Shown here: piece by piece, positions 1 through 8,394 of the stretch
Position numbering within the stretch: position 1 is the first letter of the stretch
Layout: each line of letters opens with the position of its first letter
NCBI RefSeq assembly: GCF_000158815.1
Contig: NZ_GG657738.1
Coordinates: 1,291,927-1,341,750 of the forward strand
Direction: 5' to 3'
Origin: Micromonospora sp. ATCC 39149
GTDB lineage: Bacteria; Actinomycetota; Actinomycetes; Mycobacteriales; Micromonosporaceae
DNA length: 49,824 bases
Position numbers and translations under genes: made by a program
The notes under the pieces: generated by a model
Seen by the model: the letters and a program-made list of their open reading frames with translations, nothing else
Told to the model about the DNA's origin: nothing
The model's database searches: none

Positions 1-117
1 CGGCGCAACCCCCGGGCGGGTGGGTCCCTGGTGATCCGCCCGCCCGGGCGCGTGCCCGGCGGTGTCGGTGCCCGGTCCTATGCTGGCCGTCGAGGCGTGG
101 GGAAGGCGGCTGACGAC

Positions 118-1299
118 GTGGCGACGAGCGGCGCGAGGAAGCGGGCGGGGGCGGCCCCGCTGGCCGGCGGGGCGGCGCTGACGGGCCGGGCGGCGCTGAC
201 CGGCGCGGAGGCGCTCGCGCTGCGGATGGCCAGCCTGCTGCTGCGCCCCCACCCCACGGCCCGCCCGAAGGACGTGGCCGGCGTCGTCGAGTGGTTCGGC
301 GCGATGCAGGCGCAGGACGCGGCGAGCGGCCTGTGGTCGCTCGGGCTGCGGCTGCCCGGCTGGACGCAGGCCGACGTGCAGGACGCGCTGGAGCGGCGGG
401 AGGCGCTGCGCACCTGGCCGATGCGGGGCACCGTGCACCTCGTCCCGTCCCGCGACGCCCGCTGGATGCTCGAGGTCACCGGCGTGCGCGCCCTGGCCGC
501 GGCCGGGCCGCGCCGGGCGTTCCTCGGGCTCAGCCTGGAAGAGGCCGACCGGGCCGCCGACGTGCTCGGCGAGGCGTTGACCGGCGGTGTGCGGATGACC
601 CGCTCGCAGTGCCAGGCCACCCTCCACGCGGCCGGCATCGACACCGCCGGGCAGCGCGGCTACCACCTGCTGTGGTACGTGGCGCAAAAGGGCGTGACCT
701 GCATCGCCCCGCACGTCGGCACCGAGCAGACCTTCGCGCTGCTCGACGAGTGGGTGCCCGACCCGCACCGCCCCGACCGCGACGAGGCCCTCGGCATCCT
801 GGCGCTGCGCTACTTCCGCAGTCACGGTCCCACCACCCGGCAGGACTTCGCCGGCTGGACGGGCCTGACGGCAGCCGACGCCAAGCGGGGCATCGCCGCC
901 GCCGGTGACGCGCTCGCCACGGTGACGGTCGACGGGGTCGAGGCGGTGGCCGATCCGGCCCTGCTCGACGCGCCCCGCGCCCCGGTCGACGACGTGCACA
1001 CCCTGCCCGGCTTCGACGAGTACCTGCTGGGTTTCAAGGACCGGTCGCTGATGCTCGCCCCGGAGCACAAGCAGGCGGTCATCCCCGGCGGCAACGGAGT
1101 GTTCCAGTCGACGGTGGTGCACGGCGGCCGGGTCGCCGGCACCTGGAAGCGGACGCTGGGCAAGACCAAGGTGAAGGTGGCGGTGCGCCCGCTGGTCGAC
1201 CTCGACGCCGCGACCCGGGGGCGGGTGGACGCGGCGTTGGCGGCGTACGCGGCCTTCGTCGGGTTGCCAGCGGCCGTCGCGTGGTCCGAGGGGGTCTAG
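118..1299 (+). CDS. AlkZ/AlkX-like winged-helix DNA glycosylase (HTH_42 family)
   Basis: The protein has the layout of the HTH_42 (DUF1006) family, whose studied members AlkZ and E. coli YcaQ/AlkX are DNA glycosylases acting on alkylated or crosslinked bases. The family's catalytic QxQ signature is visible as MQAQDA (Gln codons at 307 and 313). Conserved features follow: a TWPMRGTVHLV segment and, near the C-terminus, LPGFDEYLLGFKDRS. The frame is open from a GTG at 31, but that GTG has no Shine-Dalgarno. I prefer the GTG at 118, preceded by GGAAGG at 99-104 and a TATGCT -10-like box near 78; the first ~30 codons from 31 look non-conserved. The gene stands alone and converges on the sugar transporter operon. 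Family is confident; the lesion substrate is unknown. Confidence 0.8.
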   Translation: MATSGARKRAGAAPLAGGAALTGRAALTGAEALALRMASLLLRPHPTARPKDVAGVVEWFGAMQAQDAASGLWSLGLRLPGWTQADVQDALERREALRTWPMRGTVHLVPSRDARWMLEVTGVRALAAAGPRRAFLGLSLEEADRAADVLGEALTGGVRMTRSQCQATLHAAGIDTAGQRGYHLLWYVAQKGVTCIAPHVGTEQTFALLDEWVPDPHRPDRDEALGILALRYFRSHGPTTRQDFAGWTGLTAADAKRGIAAAGDALATVTVDGVEAVADPALLDAPRAPVDDVHTLPGFDEYLLGFKDRSLMLAPEHKQAVIPGGNGVFQSTVVHGGRVAGTWKRTLGKTKVKVAVRPLVDLDAATRGRVDAALAAYAAFVGLPAAVAWSEGV

Positions 1300-1363
1300 T
1301 TCGCGGAGAGCCGCTCCAGCTACGCGGAAGTCGACCACGGGTGGCCCCCGGTCGGACCGCCAC

Positions 1364-1400
1364 CGGGCTCCGGCCACGGGACAACCCGGGTCGGAGCCCG
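1364..1400. terminator. Hairpin between convergent genes
   Basis: Perfect 9-bp arms CGGGCTCCG (1364-1372) and CGGAGCCCG (1392-1400) enclose 19 nt that hold a short inner CGGG/CCCG pairing. It lies between the stop of the glycosylase gene (1299) and the stop of sugC (1450), the expected place for a bidirectional terminator. There is no clear T-tract. Confidence 0.45.
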
Positions 1401-1449
1401 TTCGGCGCACTGGGCCCACGCCCATGCCGCCGTGGGCCCGCCGCGCAGG

Positions 1450-2658
1450 TCAGGAGCCCCCGAGCGCGCCGGACGCCCGCCCCTCGTGCAGGGTCAGGTT
1501 GCGGCCGGTGCCCGGGTCGAACAGGTGGATCTTCTCCAGGTTGAACCAGACCCGGCGGTCCTCGCCCTCGCGTACCGTCGACTCGGCCGACAGCCGGGTG
1601 ACCAGGCTGGCTCCGCCGCCGGTGAAGTCGGCCCCGGCGTCGGCGGCCAACTCCTCCAGCTCGGCGGCGCTGGCCCGCTCCCCCTCCAGGGTGAAGTAGA
1701 CGTACTTGTCGGAGCCCATGGACTCGACGATGTCGACCGGCGCGGTGAACTCCGCGCCCCGGCGGCGGGTGTCGTCGTCGACGAGTTCGGCGTCCTCGAA
1801 GTGCTCGGGGCGGATGCCGAGGATCAGCTCGCGTGGGGCGTCGCCGGCCTCCAGTTCGCGGCGGATCCGCTCGCCGATCGGCACGTCGCCGATGGCGGTA
1901 CGCAGCTTCCCGTCGGAGACGGCGGCGTGCAGGAAGTTCATCGACGGGGAGCCGATGAAGCCGGCCACGAAGAGGTTGCGTGGGTGGTCGTAGAGCTCCT
2001 GCGGCGGGCCGACCTGCTGGATCGAGCCGCCCCGCATGATCACCACCCGGTCGCCGAGGGTCATCGCCTCGGTCTGGTCGTGGGTGACGTAGACGGTGGT
2101 GGTGCCGAGCTGCTTCTGCAACCGGGACACGACCGTGCGCATCTGCACCCGCAGCTTCGCGTCCAGGTTGGACAGCGGCTCGTCCATCAGGAACGCCTTG
2201 GGCTGGCGGACGATCGCCCGGCCCATCGCCACCCGCTGCCGCTGGCCGCCGGAGAGGTTGGCCGGCTTGCGGTCCAGCAGCGGGGTCAGCTCCAGGACCT
2301 TCGCCGCCTCGTCGACCTTGGCGTCGATGGTTTGCCTGTCGAGCTTGGCCAGTCGCAGCGGGAACGCCATGTTCTCCCGGACGGTCATGTTCGGGTAGAG
2401 CGCGTACGACTGGAACACCATCGCGATGTCCCGGTCCCGGGGGGCCTTGTCGTTGACCCGCTGGCCGCCGATGCGCAGCTCACCGGAGCTGATGTCCTCC
2501 AGCCCGGCGATCATGTTGAGGGTGGTGGACTTCCCGCAGCCGGACGGGCCGACCAGGATGACGAACTCGCCATCGGCGATCTCCAGGTCCACGTTCTGCA
2601 CCGCCACGGTCCCGTCCGGGAACCGCTTGCTCACCTTGTCCAACACGATGTCAGCCAT
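1450..2658 (-). CDS. sugC: Trehalose ABC importer ATPase SugC (MalK/MsiK type)
   Basis: This is a 402-residue cytoplasmic ATPase of the MalK/UgpC/MsiK group. Walker A GPSGCGKST is at residues 37-45, then the signature LSGGQRQRVAMGRA and Walker B AFLMDEP with the catalytic Glu. The C-terminal ~150 residues match the OB-fold regulatory extension of sugar-importer ATPases (for example LGIRPEHFEDA). I chose the ATG at 2658, which gives MADIVLDKVSKRF; an upstream codon at 2670 adds only four residues. It is the last gene of the lpqY-sugA-sugB-sugC set, 12 nt after sugB. In Streptomyces one MsiK-type ATPase serves several sugar importers. Both other sugar importers here lack an ATPase gene, so this protein may power them too (inference). 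Confidence 0.88.
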   Translation of the reverse strand: MADIVLDKVSKRFPDGTVAVQNVDLEIADGEFVILVGPSGCGKSTTLNMIAGLEDISSGELRIGGQRVNDKAPRDRDIAMVFQSYALYPNMTVRENMAFPLRLAKLDRQTIDAKVDEAAKVLELTPLLDRKPANLSGGQRQRVAMGRAIVRQPKAFLMDEPLSNLDAKLRVQMRTVVSRLQKQLGTTTVYVTHDQTEAMTLGDRVVIMRGGSIQQVGPPQELYDHPRNLFVAGFIGSPSMNFLHAAVSDGKLRTAIGDVPIGERIRRELEAGDAPRELILGIRPEHFEDAELVDDDTRRRGAEFTAPVDIVESMGSDKYVYFTLEGERASAAELEELAADAGADFTGGGASLVTRLSAESTVREGEDRRVWFNLEKIHLFDPGTGRNLTLHEGRASGALGGS

Positions 2659-2670
2659 GCCTACAACCAC

Positions 2671-3504
2671 CTATCCCTTGACTGCGCCGGAGGTCAGGCC
2701 GGAGACGATGCGGCGCTGGAAGAAGAGCACGAATGCGACGATCGGTACGGTGATCACCACGGCGGCGGCGCAGATGGCCCCGGTGGGGTCCTCGAACTGC
2801 GACTCGCCGGTGAAGAACGACAGCGCCACCGGCACCGTGCGGGCCCGCTCGGTGGAGGTGAGCGTGATGGCGAACAGGAAGTCGTTCCAGCAGAAGATGA
2901 AGACCAGGATCGCCGTGGTGAACAGCCCCGGCGCGGCCAACGGGGCGATGACCCGCCGGAACGCCTGGCCCTGCGTCGCGCCGTCCATCTTCGCCGCCTT
3001 CTCCAGGTCCCACGGGATCTGCTTGAAGAACGCCGACAGCGTGTAGATCGCCAGCGGCAGCGCGAAGGTGATGTACGGCAGGATCAGCCCCGGCCAGGTG
3101 TCGAACAGCCCGAGCTGCCGCTCGATCTCGAACAGCGGCGACACCAGCGACACCTGCGGGAACATCGCGATCAGCAGGGCGACGCCGACGAGCAGCTTCT
3201 TGCCGGGAAAGTCCAGCCGGGAGATCGCGTACGCGGCCATCGCGCCGAGCACCACCGCGACGAGCGTGGCGATGAGCGCGATGCCGACCGAGTTGACCAG
3301 GGCCCGGACGAACTGGTCGGTGTCGAAGATCGACCGGTAGTTGTCCAGCGTCCACTCCCGGGGCCAGAATCTGCCGTCGGTGAGGGTGGCCGGGGTCTTG
3401 AACGACAGCGAGGCGATCCAGAGCACCGGGACCAGCGCGAAGACGACGACGATGACGTCCAGCAGACCCCAGCGCAGCTTCGCCCGCGTGGTGGTGTCGG
3501 CCAT
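2671..3504 (-). CDS. sugB: Trehalose ABC importer permease SugB
   Basis: This is a 277-residue inner-membrane permease of the MalG type, with about six predicted hydrophobic segments and the EAA loop ([16 protein letters not shown]) that docks onto the ATPase. The preferred start, ATG at 3504, gives [13 protein letters not shown]; the GTG-like extension to 3522 overlaps sugA and lacks support. It lies between sugA and sugC on one transcript and would form the transmembrane channel with SugA. Order and similarity match the mycobacterial LpqY-SugABC trehalose importer. Confidence 0.85.
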   Translation of the reverse strand: MADTTTRAKLRWGLLDVIVVVFALVPVLWIASLSFKTPATLTDGRFWPREWTLDNYRSIFDTDQFVRALVNSVGIALIATLVAVVLGAMAAYAISRLDFPGKKLLVGVALLIAMFPQVSLVSPLFEIERQLGLFDTWPGLILPYITFALPLAIYTLSAFFKQIPWDLEKAAKMDGATQGQAFRRVIAPLAAPGLFTTAILVFIFCWNDFLFAITLTSTERARTVPVALSFFTGESQFEDPTGAICAAAVVITVPIVAFVLFFQRRIVSGLTSGAVKG

Positions 3505-3505
3505 G

Positions 3506-4465
3506 TCAGCGCCTCTCCCCATCGTCGCTGCCCGGGGCAGCGGTGCCGAACAGCTTCACGAAGACGAACGCGATGGCCGCCACGGTGAGGAAGATCAGCA
3601 CGGACATCGTCGACCCGATGCCGAGGTTCAGGCCCCGGATCAGGTTGTTGTAGGCGAGCATCGACACCGACGAGGTCTCGTTGCCACCGGCGGTGAGCAC
3701 GTAGATGTTGTCGAACACCCGGAACGCGTCGAGCGTGCGGAACAGCAGGGCGACCAGGATCGCCGGCTTCATCACCGGCAGCATGACCCTGGTGAACCGC
3801 TGCCACGCGGTCGCCCCGTCGGTGGACGCCGCCTTGAGCAGGTCCTCCGGCACCAGGGCGAGGCCGGCCATCAGCAGCAACGCCATGAACGGAGTGGTCT
3901 TCCAGATCTCCGCGAGCATGACGATCGCCAGGGAGCTGGCCCGCTCGGTCAGCGGCGCGCCGTCGCTGAACAGGTTCGCCAGGTAGCCGGTGCCCGGCGT
4001 CCAGGCGTACCGCCAGGAGAAGGCGGCGACGACCGTGACGATCCCGTACGGGATGAGCGCGGCGGTGCGGACGATGCCCCGACCGACCAGCGTCCGATGC
4101 ATGATCAGCGCCAGCCCCATGCCGAGCGCCAGCTCGACCGCGACGGTGACGACGGTGATCAGCATGGTGACCCCGAACGCGGTCCACCAGAACTCGTTGG
4201 TCAGCACCGTCACGTAGTTCTCCAGCCCGATGAACTCGCGCTGGTCGGGAAAGCGCAGGTCGTAGCGCTGCAACGACAGCCAGATCGAGTAGCCGATCGG
4301 GTACGCCGTGACCAGCACCATGACCAGCGCGGCGGGAGCGCAGAGCAGCCAGCCGAGCTTGCGTTCGGCCCGCTTGTTCTCGCTGAGTGCGGTCTTGCCC
4401 AGGCGGCGGCCGGCGCGCTGGGCGGGCACGAGCGCCGGCAGGACCGGCTCACTCCTCACGCTCAC
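3506..4465 (-). CDS. sugA: Trehalose ABC importer permease SugA
   Basis: This is a 319-residue MalF-type permease with several membrane segments and an EAA loop ([19 protein letters not shown]). From memory it closely tracks mycobacterial SugA, including [40 protein letters not shown] and [16 protein letters not shown] segments. The start is a GTG at 4465 with a strong AAGGAGG 5-10 nt upstream. This start and the first nine codons (MSVRSEPVL) lie in one copy of a 30-bp direct repeat whose second copy covers the lpqY stop. It is separated from sugB by one base. SugA and SugB would form the trehalose channel. Confidence 0.85.
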   Translation of the reverse strand: MSVRSEPVLPALVPAQRAGRRLGKTALSENKRAERKLGWLLCAPAALVMVLVTAYPIGYSIWLSLQRYDLRFPDQREFIGLENYVTVLTNEFWWTAFGVTMLITVVTVAVELALGMGLALIMHRTLVGRGIVRTAALIPYGIVTVVAAFSWRYAWTPGTGYLANLFSDGAPLTERASSLAIVMLAEIWKTTPFMALLLMAGLALVPEDLLKAASTDGATAWQRFTRVMLPVMKPAILVALLFRTLDAFRVFDNIYVLTAGGNETSSVSMLAYNNLIRGLNLGIGSTMSVLIFLTVAAIAFVFVKLFGTAAPGSDDGERR

Positions 4466-4467
4466 GG
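4438..4467 (-). repeat. 30-bp direct repeat, copy 1 (carries the sugA start)
   Basis: These 30 bases are identical to 4497-4526. Read on the minus strand the copy contains GTGAGCGTGAGGAGTGAGCC, which is the sugA start codon and its first codons. Confidence 0.9.
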
Positions 4468-4496
4468 TGCCTCCTTCGTTCGCGACTGCGGGGCTC

Positions 4497-4526
4497 GCAG
4501 GACCGGCTCACTCCTCACGCTCACGG
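4497..4526 (-). repeat. 30-bp direct repeat, copy 2 (spans the lpqY stop)
   Basis: This is an exact copy of 4438-4467, with a period of 59 bp. The lpqY TGA (4521-4523) lies inside it. The 29 bases between the copies hold the AAGGAGG ribosome-binding site used by sugA. Confidence 0.9.
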
Positions 4527-5801
4527 CAGCACCCCCTTCGACTCCAGGGCGTCGGCGATGGCGTCGCGCAGCTCGTCGGCGGTCTGCTCGGGGCGGATCG
4601 CCGACGGCGGCGACAGGATCGCCGACATCACGGTGGAGATGCTCTGGTACGCCGGGGTCAGCGGGCGCGTCGCCGGCTCCTTCAGCTCCTCCAGGATGGT
4701 CTCCTTCATCGGGTACGCCTCGTCCATCTCCGGGTCGTCGTAGACCTGCTCGATGGTCGGTGGCACGCCGTCGTTGACGGCGGAGAACCTCTGGTTCCTC
4801 GCGTTGCGGAGGCACCTGGCGGCCTCGAAGGACTCCGCCGGGTGCGTCGAGTACGCGCTGACGGCCAGGTTGACGCCGCCGATGGTGACCTTGCTCGGGG
4901 TGTCGGCGTCGATCCCCGGCACCCGCGCCCACTTCACCTTCCTCGCCAGCTCCGGGTCGGCCTCCTGCAAGGCCGGGTAGACGAAGGGCCAGTTCACCTG
5001 GAACGCGCCGCCGCCGGACTGGAACTCCAGCCGGACGGGGTCCTCGGTGGCGTTGCTGAACGACGGCGACGTCACGCCGGACGTGGCGAAGCGCCGGAGC
5101 TGGTCGAGCGCGGTGACCGTGCCGGCGTCCATCACCGCCTGCTTGCCGTCGTCGCTGAGAATCTTGCCGCCCGCGCTCTCGGCGAGGGTGTTGTAGAGCA
5201 CGACGAGCCCCTCGTACTGGGCGCCCATGGTGAGCACCTGGTAGGGCTTGCCCTGCGCCTTCAGGTCCTGGGCCTGCTTGATCATGTCGTCCCAGGTCTT
5301 CGGCGGCTGTGGCACCAGGTCGGTGCGGTACCACAGGAGCTGCACGTTGGTGTTCTTCGGCGCGCCGTACAGCTTGCCCTGGTACCGGGCGGTGTCCAGC
5401 GGCCCGGCGAGGGTGCCCTGCTCCACGTCGGCCCGGTCCTGCCCGGTCCACTCCCGGATCCAGTCCGCGCTGGCGAACTCCTGGGTCCAGGTGACGTCGA
5501 GGCCGAGCACGTCCATCCCGGTGTCCCCGGCGGCGAGCCGACGGACCAGTTGCACCCGCTGGTCGTCGGCTTGACGCGGAAGCACCCGGTAGGCGATGCG
5601 GTAGCGCCCCTGGGCCTCGGCGTTGCAGTCGTCGACGACCTTCTGCAGGTTCTGCTCGGGCGGGTAGTACAGGTTGATGGTGGGCGTACCGCCGTCGCCG
5701 CCGGAGCCGCACGCGGCCAGCGGCGCGACCAGCGCGAGCGCGGCGGCGACGGCCCCCGCCCGGGCCGCGGGTCGACGCCGATGTCGGGCCGATTCTGCCA
5801 T
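4521..5801 (-). CDS. lpqY: Trehalose-binding lipoprotein LpqY
   Basis: This is a 426-residue periplasm-side substrate-binding lipoprotein. An n-region rich in Arg is followed by a hydrophobic stretch and the lipobox LAAC, with Cys31 as the lipidated residue. Segments that I recognise from mycobacterial LpqY, the trehalose receptor, include INLYYPPEQNL, LGLDVTWTQEFA, LLWYRTDLV, VNWPFVYP, KVTIGGVNLAV, AARCLRNARNQR and the C-terminal TADEL...LLP pattern. The ATG at 5801 follows GAGGGGGAGGA. It is the first gene of the operon, and its stop falls in a repeat that continues into the sugA leader. Trehalose as ligand follows from family and synteny; other disaccharides remain possible. Confidence 0.85.
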   Translation of the reverse strand: MAESARHRRRPAARAGAVAAALALVAPLAACGSGGDGGTPTINLYYPPEQNLQKVVDDCNAEAQGRYRIAYRVLPRQADDQRVQLVRRLAAGDTGMDVLGLDVTWTQEFASADWIREWTGQDRADVEQGTLAGPLDTARYQGKLYGAPKNTNVQLLWYRTDLVPQPPKTWDDMIKQAQDLKAQGKPYQVLTMGAQYEGLVVLYNTLAESAGGKILSDDGKQAVMDAGTVTALDQLRRFATSGVTSPSFSNATEDPVRLEFQSGGGAFQVNWPFVYPALQEADPELARKVKWARVPGIDADTPSKVTIGGVNLAVSAYSTHPAESFEAARCLRNARNQRFSAVNDGVPPTIEQVYDDPEMDEAYPMKETILEELKEPATRPLTPAYQSISTVMSAILSPPSAIRPEQTADELRDAIADALESKGVLP

Positions 5802-6327
5802 CGTCCTCCCCCTCTCTTCGGCGAAGATCCGGGGAGGTCACCCGTGCCCCGGCGCACGGCGAGACGGCCGGGCGAGGGCCGGCGACCACCGGCCCGTCCC
5901 GGGCGCTTCGTGCGGGGAACACTGCCCGACCTGCGAAGCCGCGAAACCTGACCGCAACAGGTGTCACCCCGGGCGGCCTCCGCTTCGGCCGCCGGGCCGC
6001 CGATCGCGCCACGTGTCCGGTTCGTCCGCCGGCGACGGCCGCTGGGACGAGGCGGTACGCGGGTCGCACGGGAGTCCGTCGGGCGCGGGCCGGCCGGGAC
6101 AACGTGCCTCCGGCCGGTCACGACACGTACGCGCGGAGGCTACCGGGCATCCGCCGGTTCGACTAGCGTTTGCCTGGAGTTCCCCCGACTCAGCTGCCAG
6201 CGCGTCGCCGTCGAAGTCGATACGCCTCCGGCCGACCCCTGCCTGCCCGATCGGTGGGTAATCGAGCGAACCCCCCGCTGCCGGTTCACCCGTTGGGCAG
6301 GATCGTTGACGACGAGGAGGTGCCGTC
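5802..6327. other. 526-bp intergenic region upstream of lpqY and the RusA-like gene
   Basis: This region must hold the divergent promoters of lpqY (-) and the gene starting at 6328 (+). I see no convincing -35/-10 pair on either strand. The only structure is an inverted repeat with 7-bp arms, GGCGGCC at 5972-5978 and GGCCGCC at 5987-5993. No coding or RNA gene signal is evident. Confidence 0.5.
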
Positions 6328-6759
6328 GTGCAGGACACCCGCGCTCTCGCCCTGACATTCGAGGTGAGCGGCCTGCCCCCGGTGAAGACCGAGGCCCTGT
6401 CCATCTTCGCCGCCGGGCACCGGCAGGCGACGAGAGTCCGGGCCCTGCTCCTGGCGGCCTGCTCGGCGGCCCAGCGCACCGGCTGGACCCCGCTGGGCGG
6501 GCCGGTGGAGGTGGAGCTGACCCTGCGCTGTCCGCCGGGGCACCGCACCTCCGACGCCAGCACCCTGCTCGGCGGAGTCTGCGCGGTGCTGCAGGACAAG
6601 AAGAGGGTCGCCACCATCGGCCTGACCCACCTCGGGGTCCTCGCCGACGTCGCCCTCTACACCGACGACCGGCAGATCCGCCGGCTGTCGTACCTGGAGG
6701 AACCGGCGGAGGAGTTCTCCTACCGGGTGCGGGTGGCCGCCATGCCAACCGTGGTTTGA
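6328..6759 (+). CDS. Small RusA-like protein (putative Holliday-junction resolvase fold)
   Basis: This is a 143-residue cytoplasmic protein starting at GTG 6328, with GAGGAGG eight bases upstream. The second half follows the RusA pattern: an Asp-containing TSDASTLLGGVCAVLQ helix where RusA has its DxDN...K...DAL motif, then LADVALYTDDRQIRRL, matching the conserved DDxQI strand-turn that carries a metal-binding Asp. The DxDN site is degenerate: I see one Asp and no Asn or Lys in the usual spacing, so nuclease activity is doubtful. A small gene follows after 47 nt on the same strand. The fold call is my recognition of a motif pattern; the function is inferred. Confidence 0.5.
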   Translation: MQDTRALALTFEVSGLPPVKTEALSIFAAGHRQATRVRALLLAACSAAQRTGWTPLGGPVEVELTLRCPPGHRTSDASTLLGGVCAVLQDKKRVATIGLTHLGVLADVALYTDDRQIRRLSYLEEPAEEFSYRVRVAAMPTVV

Positions 6760-6806
6760 CCGACGCGCGCGGTGGGGTACCGCCGACGCCGACGAAGGGA
6801 GCGTTG

Positions 6807-7082
6807 ATGTCGGAGCCACATGTCACGCTCGACCCGAACGGGCTCGACCCCGTGCAGCGGAAGCTGCGGGGCCCGCTGGAGGACCAGCTGACCTCGGCCC
6901 TGCAGGCGGCCACGGAGCGGATCCGGTCGAGTTTCGCGGGCGAGCCGGTGGAGCAGGTCTGTCAGCGGCTGCTGGACGAGACGCGGTCCGGGCTACACCC
7001 GGACATCGCGGCCGGTTTCCAGCCGGACATGGACGAGTTCTGCCGGGTGGCGGTGGCGATCGTCCGGGGCGAGATCTCCTGA
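6807..7082 (+). CDS. Hypothetical 91-residue protein
   Basis: ATG at 6807 is preceded by GAAGGGAG. The protein is short, acidic and mostly helical by composition, with no signal peptide or membrane segment. I do not recognise a family. A helix of the form EPVEQVCQRLLDETRSGL and a C-terminal FCRVAVAIVRGEIS suggest a compact all-alpha domain. It follows the RusA-like gene by 47 nt in the same direction and may share its transcript. Confidence 0.6.
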   Translation: MSEPHVTLDPNGLDPVQRKLRGPLEDQLTSALQAATERIRSSFAGEPVEQVCQRLLDETRSGLHPDIAAGFQPDMDEFCRVAVAIVRGEIS

Positions 7083-7550
7083 CCGCCGGTCGAGACGCCA
7101 CCCGCTCCACGATCGACGGCGTCGACCCGACGGGCGGCCACGATGCTTGATCGGCGCGGCAGGCGGCCCACGGCGTCGCCCCCGTGGGCGGACACGGGTC
7201 AGGACCGGGTCCGCAGTTCCCCGGCCCTGACCCACCGGCCGTCCGGTGTGGCAGCGGAATCGCGCCGGTGAACGCGTGAGCGGACCATGCCGCCCACGCT
7301 GGGGCTCACCCGCGACGATGCGGCCCGCCTGCACTCAGCTCCACGGTGCGCCACCGCCGGACTTCGGCGCGTTCCCGACTCACCCGAAGAGCCGCGAACG
7401 CCGGTTCAGGTTAGGCAGCGCGGCGCAGGCGGAACAACCTGTCCCGGCCATTCATGGCCGCGATTGTCGGCAGATCCCAAATCCGGCAGCAGGCCGTAAC
7501 ACGAGCCACCGCGCCGACGCTGTTCTGCATCGGAGCAGGTGCGCCCGGCG
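7083..7550. other. Intergenic region without a recognised gene
   Basis: Between the hypothetical gene and the repeat array next to the HAD gene I find no supported coding frame, RNA gene or promoter. The open frames here have atypical composition and no ribosome-binding site. Confidence 0.5.
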
Positions 7551-7630
7551 GGCGTGTCGAGCGCGCCCAGAACGGGCGTGTCGAGCGCGCCCAGAACGCG
7601 AGAAACGGGCGCGTCGAGCGGGTGAGAACG
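7551..7630. repeat. Tandem 24-bp REP-like repeats
   Basis: Two identical adjacent 24-bp units (7551-7574 and 7575-7598) have the core GGCGTGTCGAGCGCGCC. A diverged third unit at 7608-7630 keeps GGCGCGTCGAGCG and the terminal GAGAACG. Each core is a near-palindrome around TCGA. The array abuts the stop codon of the HAD gene (7631), so it lies in that transcript's 3' end. Confidence 0.8.
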
Positions 7631-8341
7631 TCAGAAGTGCCGGAGCAGGTCTTCGAACGTGGCCAGCCGGAGCACGCCGGTGTCGGTCGGGTCGAGGTCG
7701 TCGTGCTCCAGCACCCAGGTGTTCTCGTTCGGGATGAACACCGCCCACATGCCGGCGGCCCGGGCCGGCAGGATGTCCGACCGCGGCGAGTTGCCGATCA
7801 TCCAGGCGGCGCCCGGGTCGAAGCCGTGCTCCCCGGCGAGCCACCGGTAGGTGTCGACGTTCTTCTCCGGCACGACGTGCGCGGCGTGGAAGTGGTGCAG
7901 CAGCCCGGAGGCGTCGAGCTTGCGCTGCTGCTCCTCCCGGTCGCCCTTGGTGAGCAGCAGCAGCCGGTGCCGCTCGGCCAGCGCGTCGAGCGTCGCGGCC
8001 ACCCCGGGCATCAGTTCGACCTGGTGGTTGACCAGCGCCTCGGCCAGGGCATCGATCTGGCGGCGCTCCGCGGCGGAGACGGGCCGCTCCCGCAGCCGCT
8101 CCAGGCACTCGCCCAGGCTGCGCAGGAAGACCTTGCTGCCGTACCCGTGGACGACCGCGTTGGCCCGCTCGATGTCGTCGAGGATGGCCCGGATCTCCGC
8201 CCGGTCCAGCGTCGGGTGGTCCAGCCACGCGAGGAAGTCGTCGATGACCCGCTCGAAGACGACGTTGTTCTCCCACAGCGTGTCGTCGGCGTCGAAGACC
8301 AGCACCTGCGCGTTCCGCCGGCCCGTCGTGCCCTGCCGCAT
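7631..8341 (-). CDS. HAD-family hydrolase
   Basis: This is a 236-residue cytoplasmic phosphatase-like protein of the haloacid dehalogenase superfamily. Motif I is FDADDTLW, with nucleophile Asp17 and acid/base Asp19. A helical cap follows (FERVIDDFLAWLDH...). Motif II is LLLLTKGD, and motif IV is MIGNSPRSDILPA with the metal-binding Asp. I chose the ATG at 8341 (MRQGTTGRRNAQVLV) because the upstream extension is Pro/Arg-rich and non-conserved. The substrate cannot be told from sequence; many relatives hydrolyse phosphoglycolate, nucleotides or sugar phosphates. It stands between the REP-like repeats and the GH63 gene in the same orientation. Confidence 0.85.
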   Translation of the reverse strand: MRQGTTGRRNAQVLVFDADDTLWENNVVFERVIDDFLAWLDHPTLDRAEIRAILDDIERANAVVHGYGSKVFLRSLGECLERLRERPVSAAERRQIDALAEALVNHQVELMPGVAATLDALAERHRLLLLTKGDREEQQRKLDASGLLHHFHAAHVVPEKNVDTYRWLAGEHGFDPGAAWMIGNSPRSDILPARAAGMWAVFIPNENTWVLEHDDLDPTDTGVLRLATFEDLLRHF

Positions 8342-8394
8342 CGCTTCCCCCTCCCGCTGGGCCCGGACACCGTACTGCGGATGGCGCGGCGCGG

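Noticed and set aside
1432..3588. Long plus-strand open frame opposite the sugC and sugB genes
   Set aside because: It is the antisense shadow of two well-supported transporter genes in GC-rich DNA. Its product is low-complexity and matches no family.
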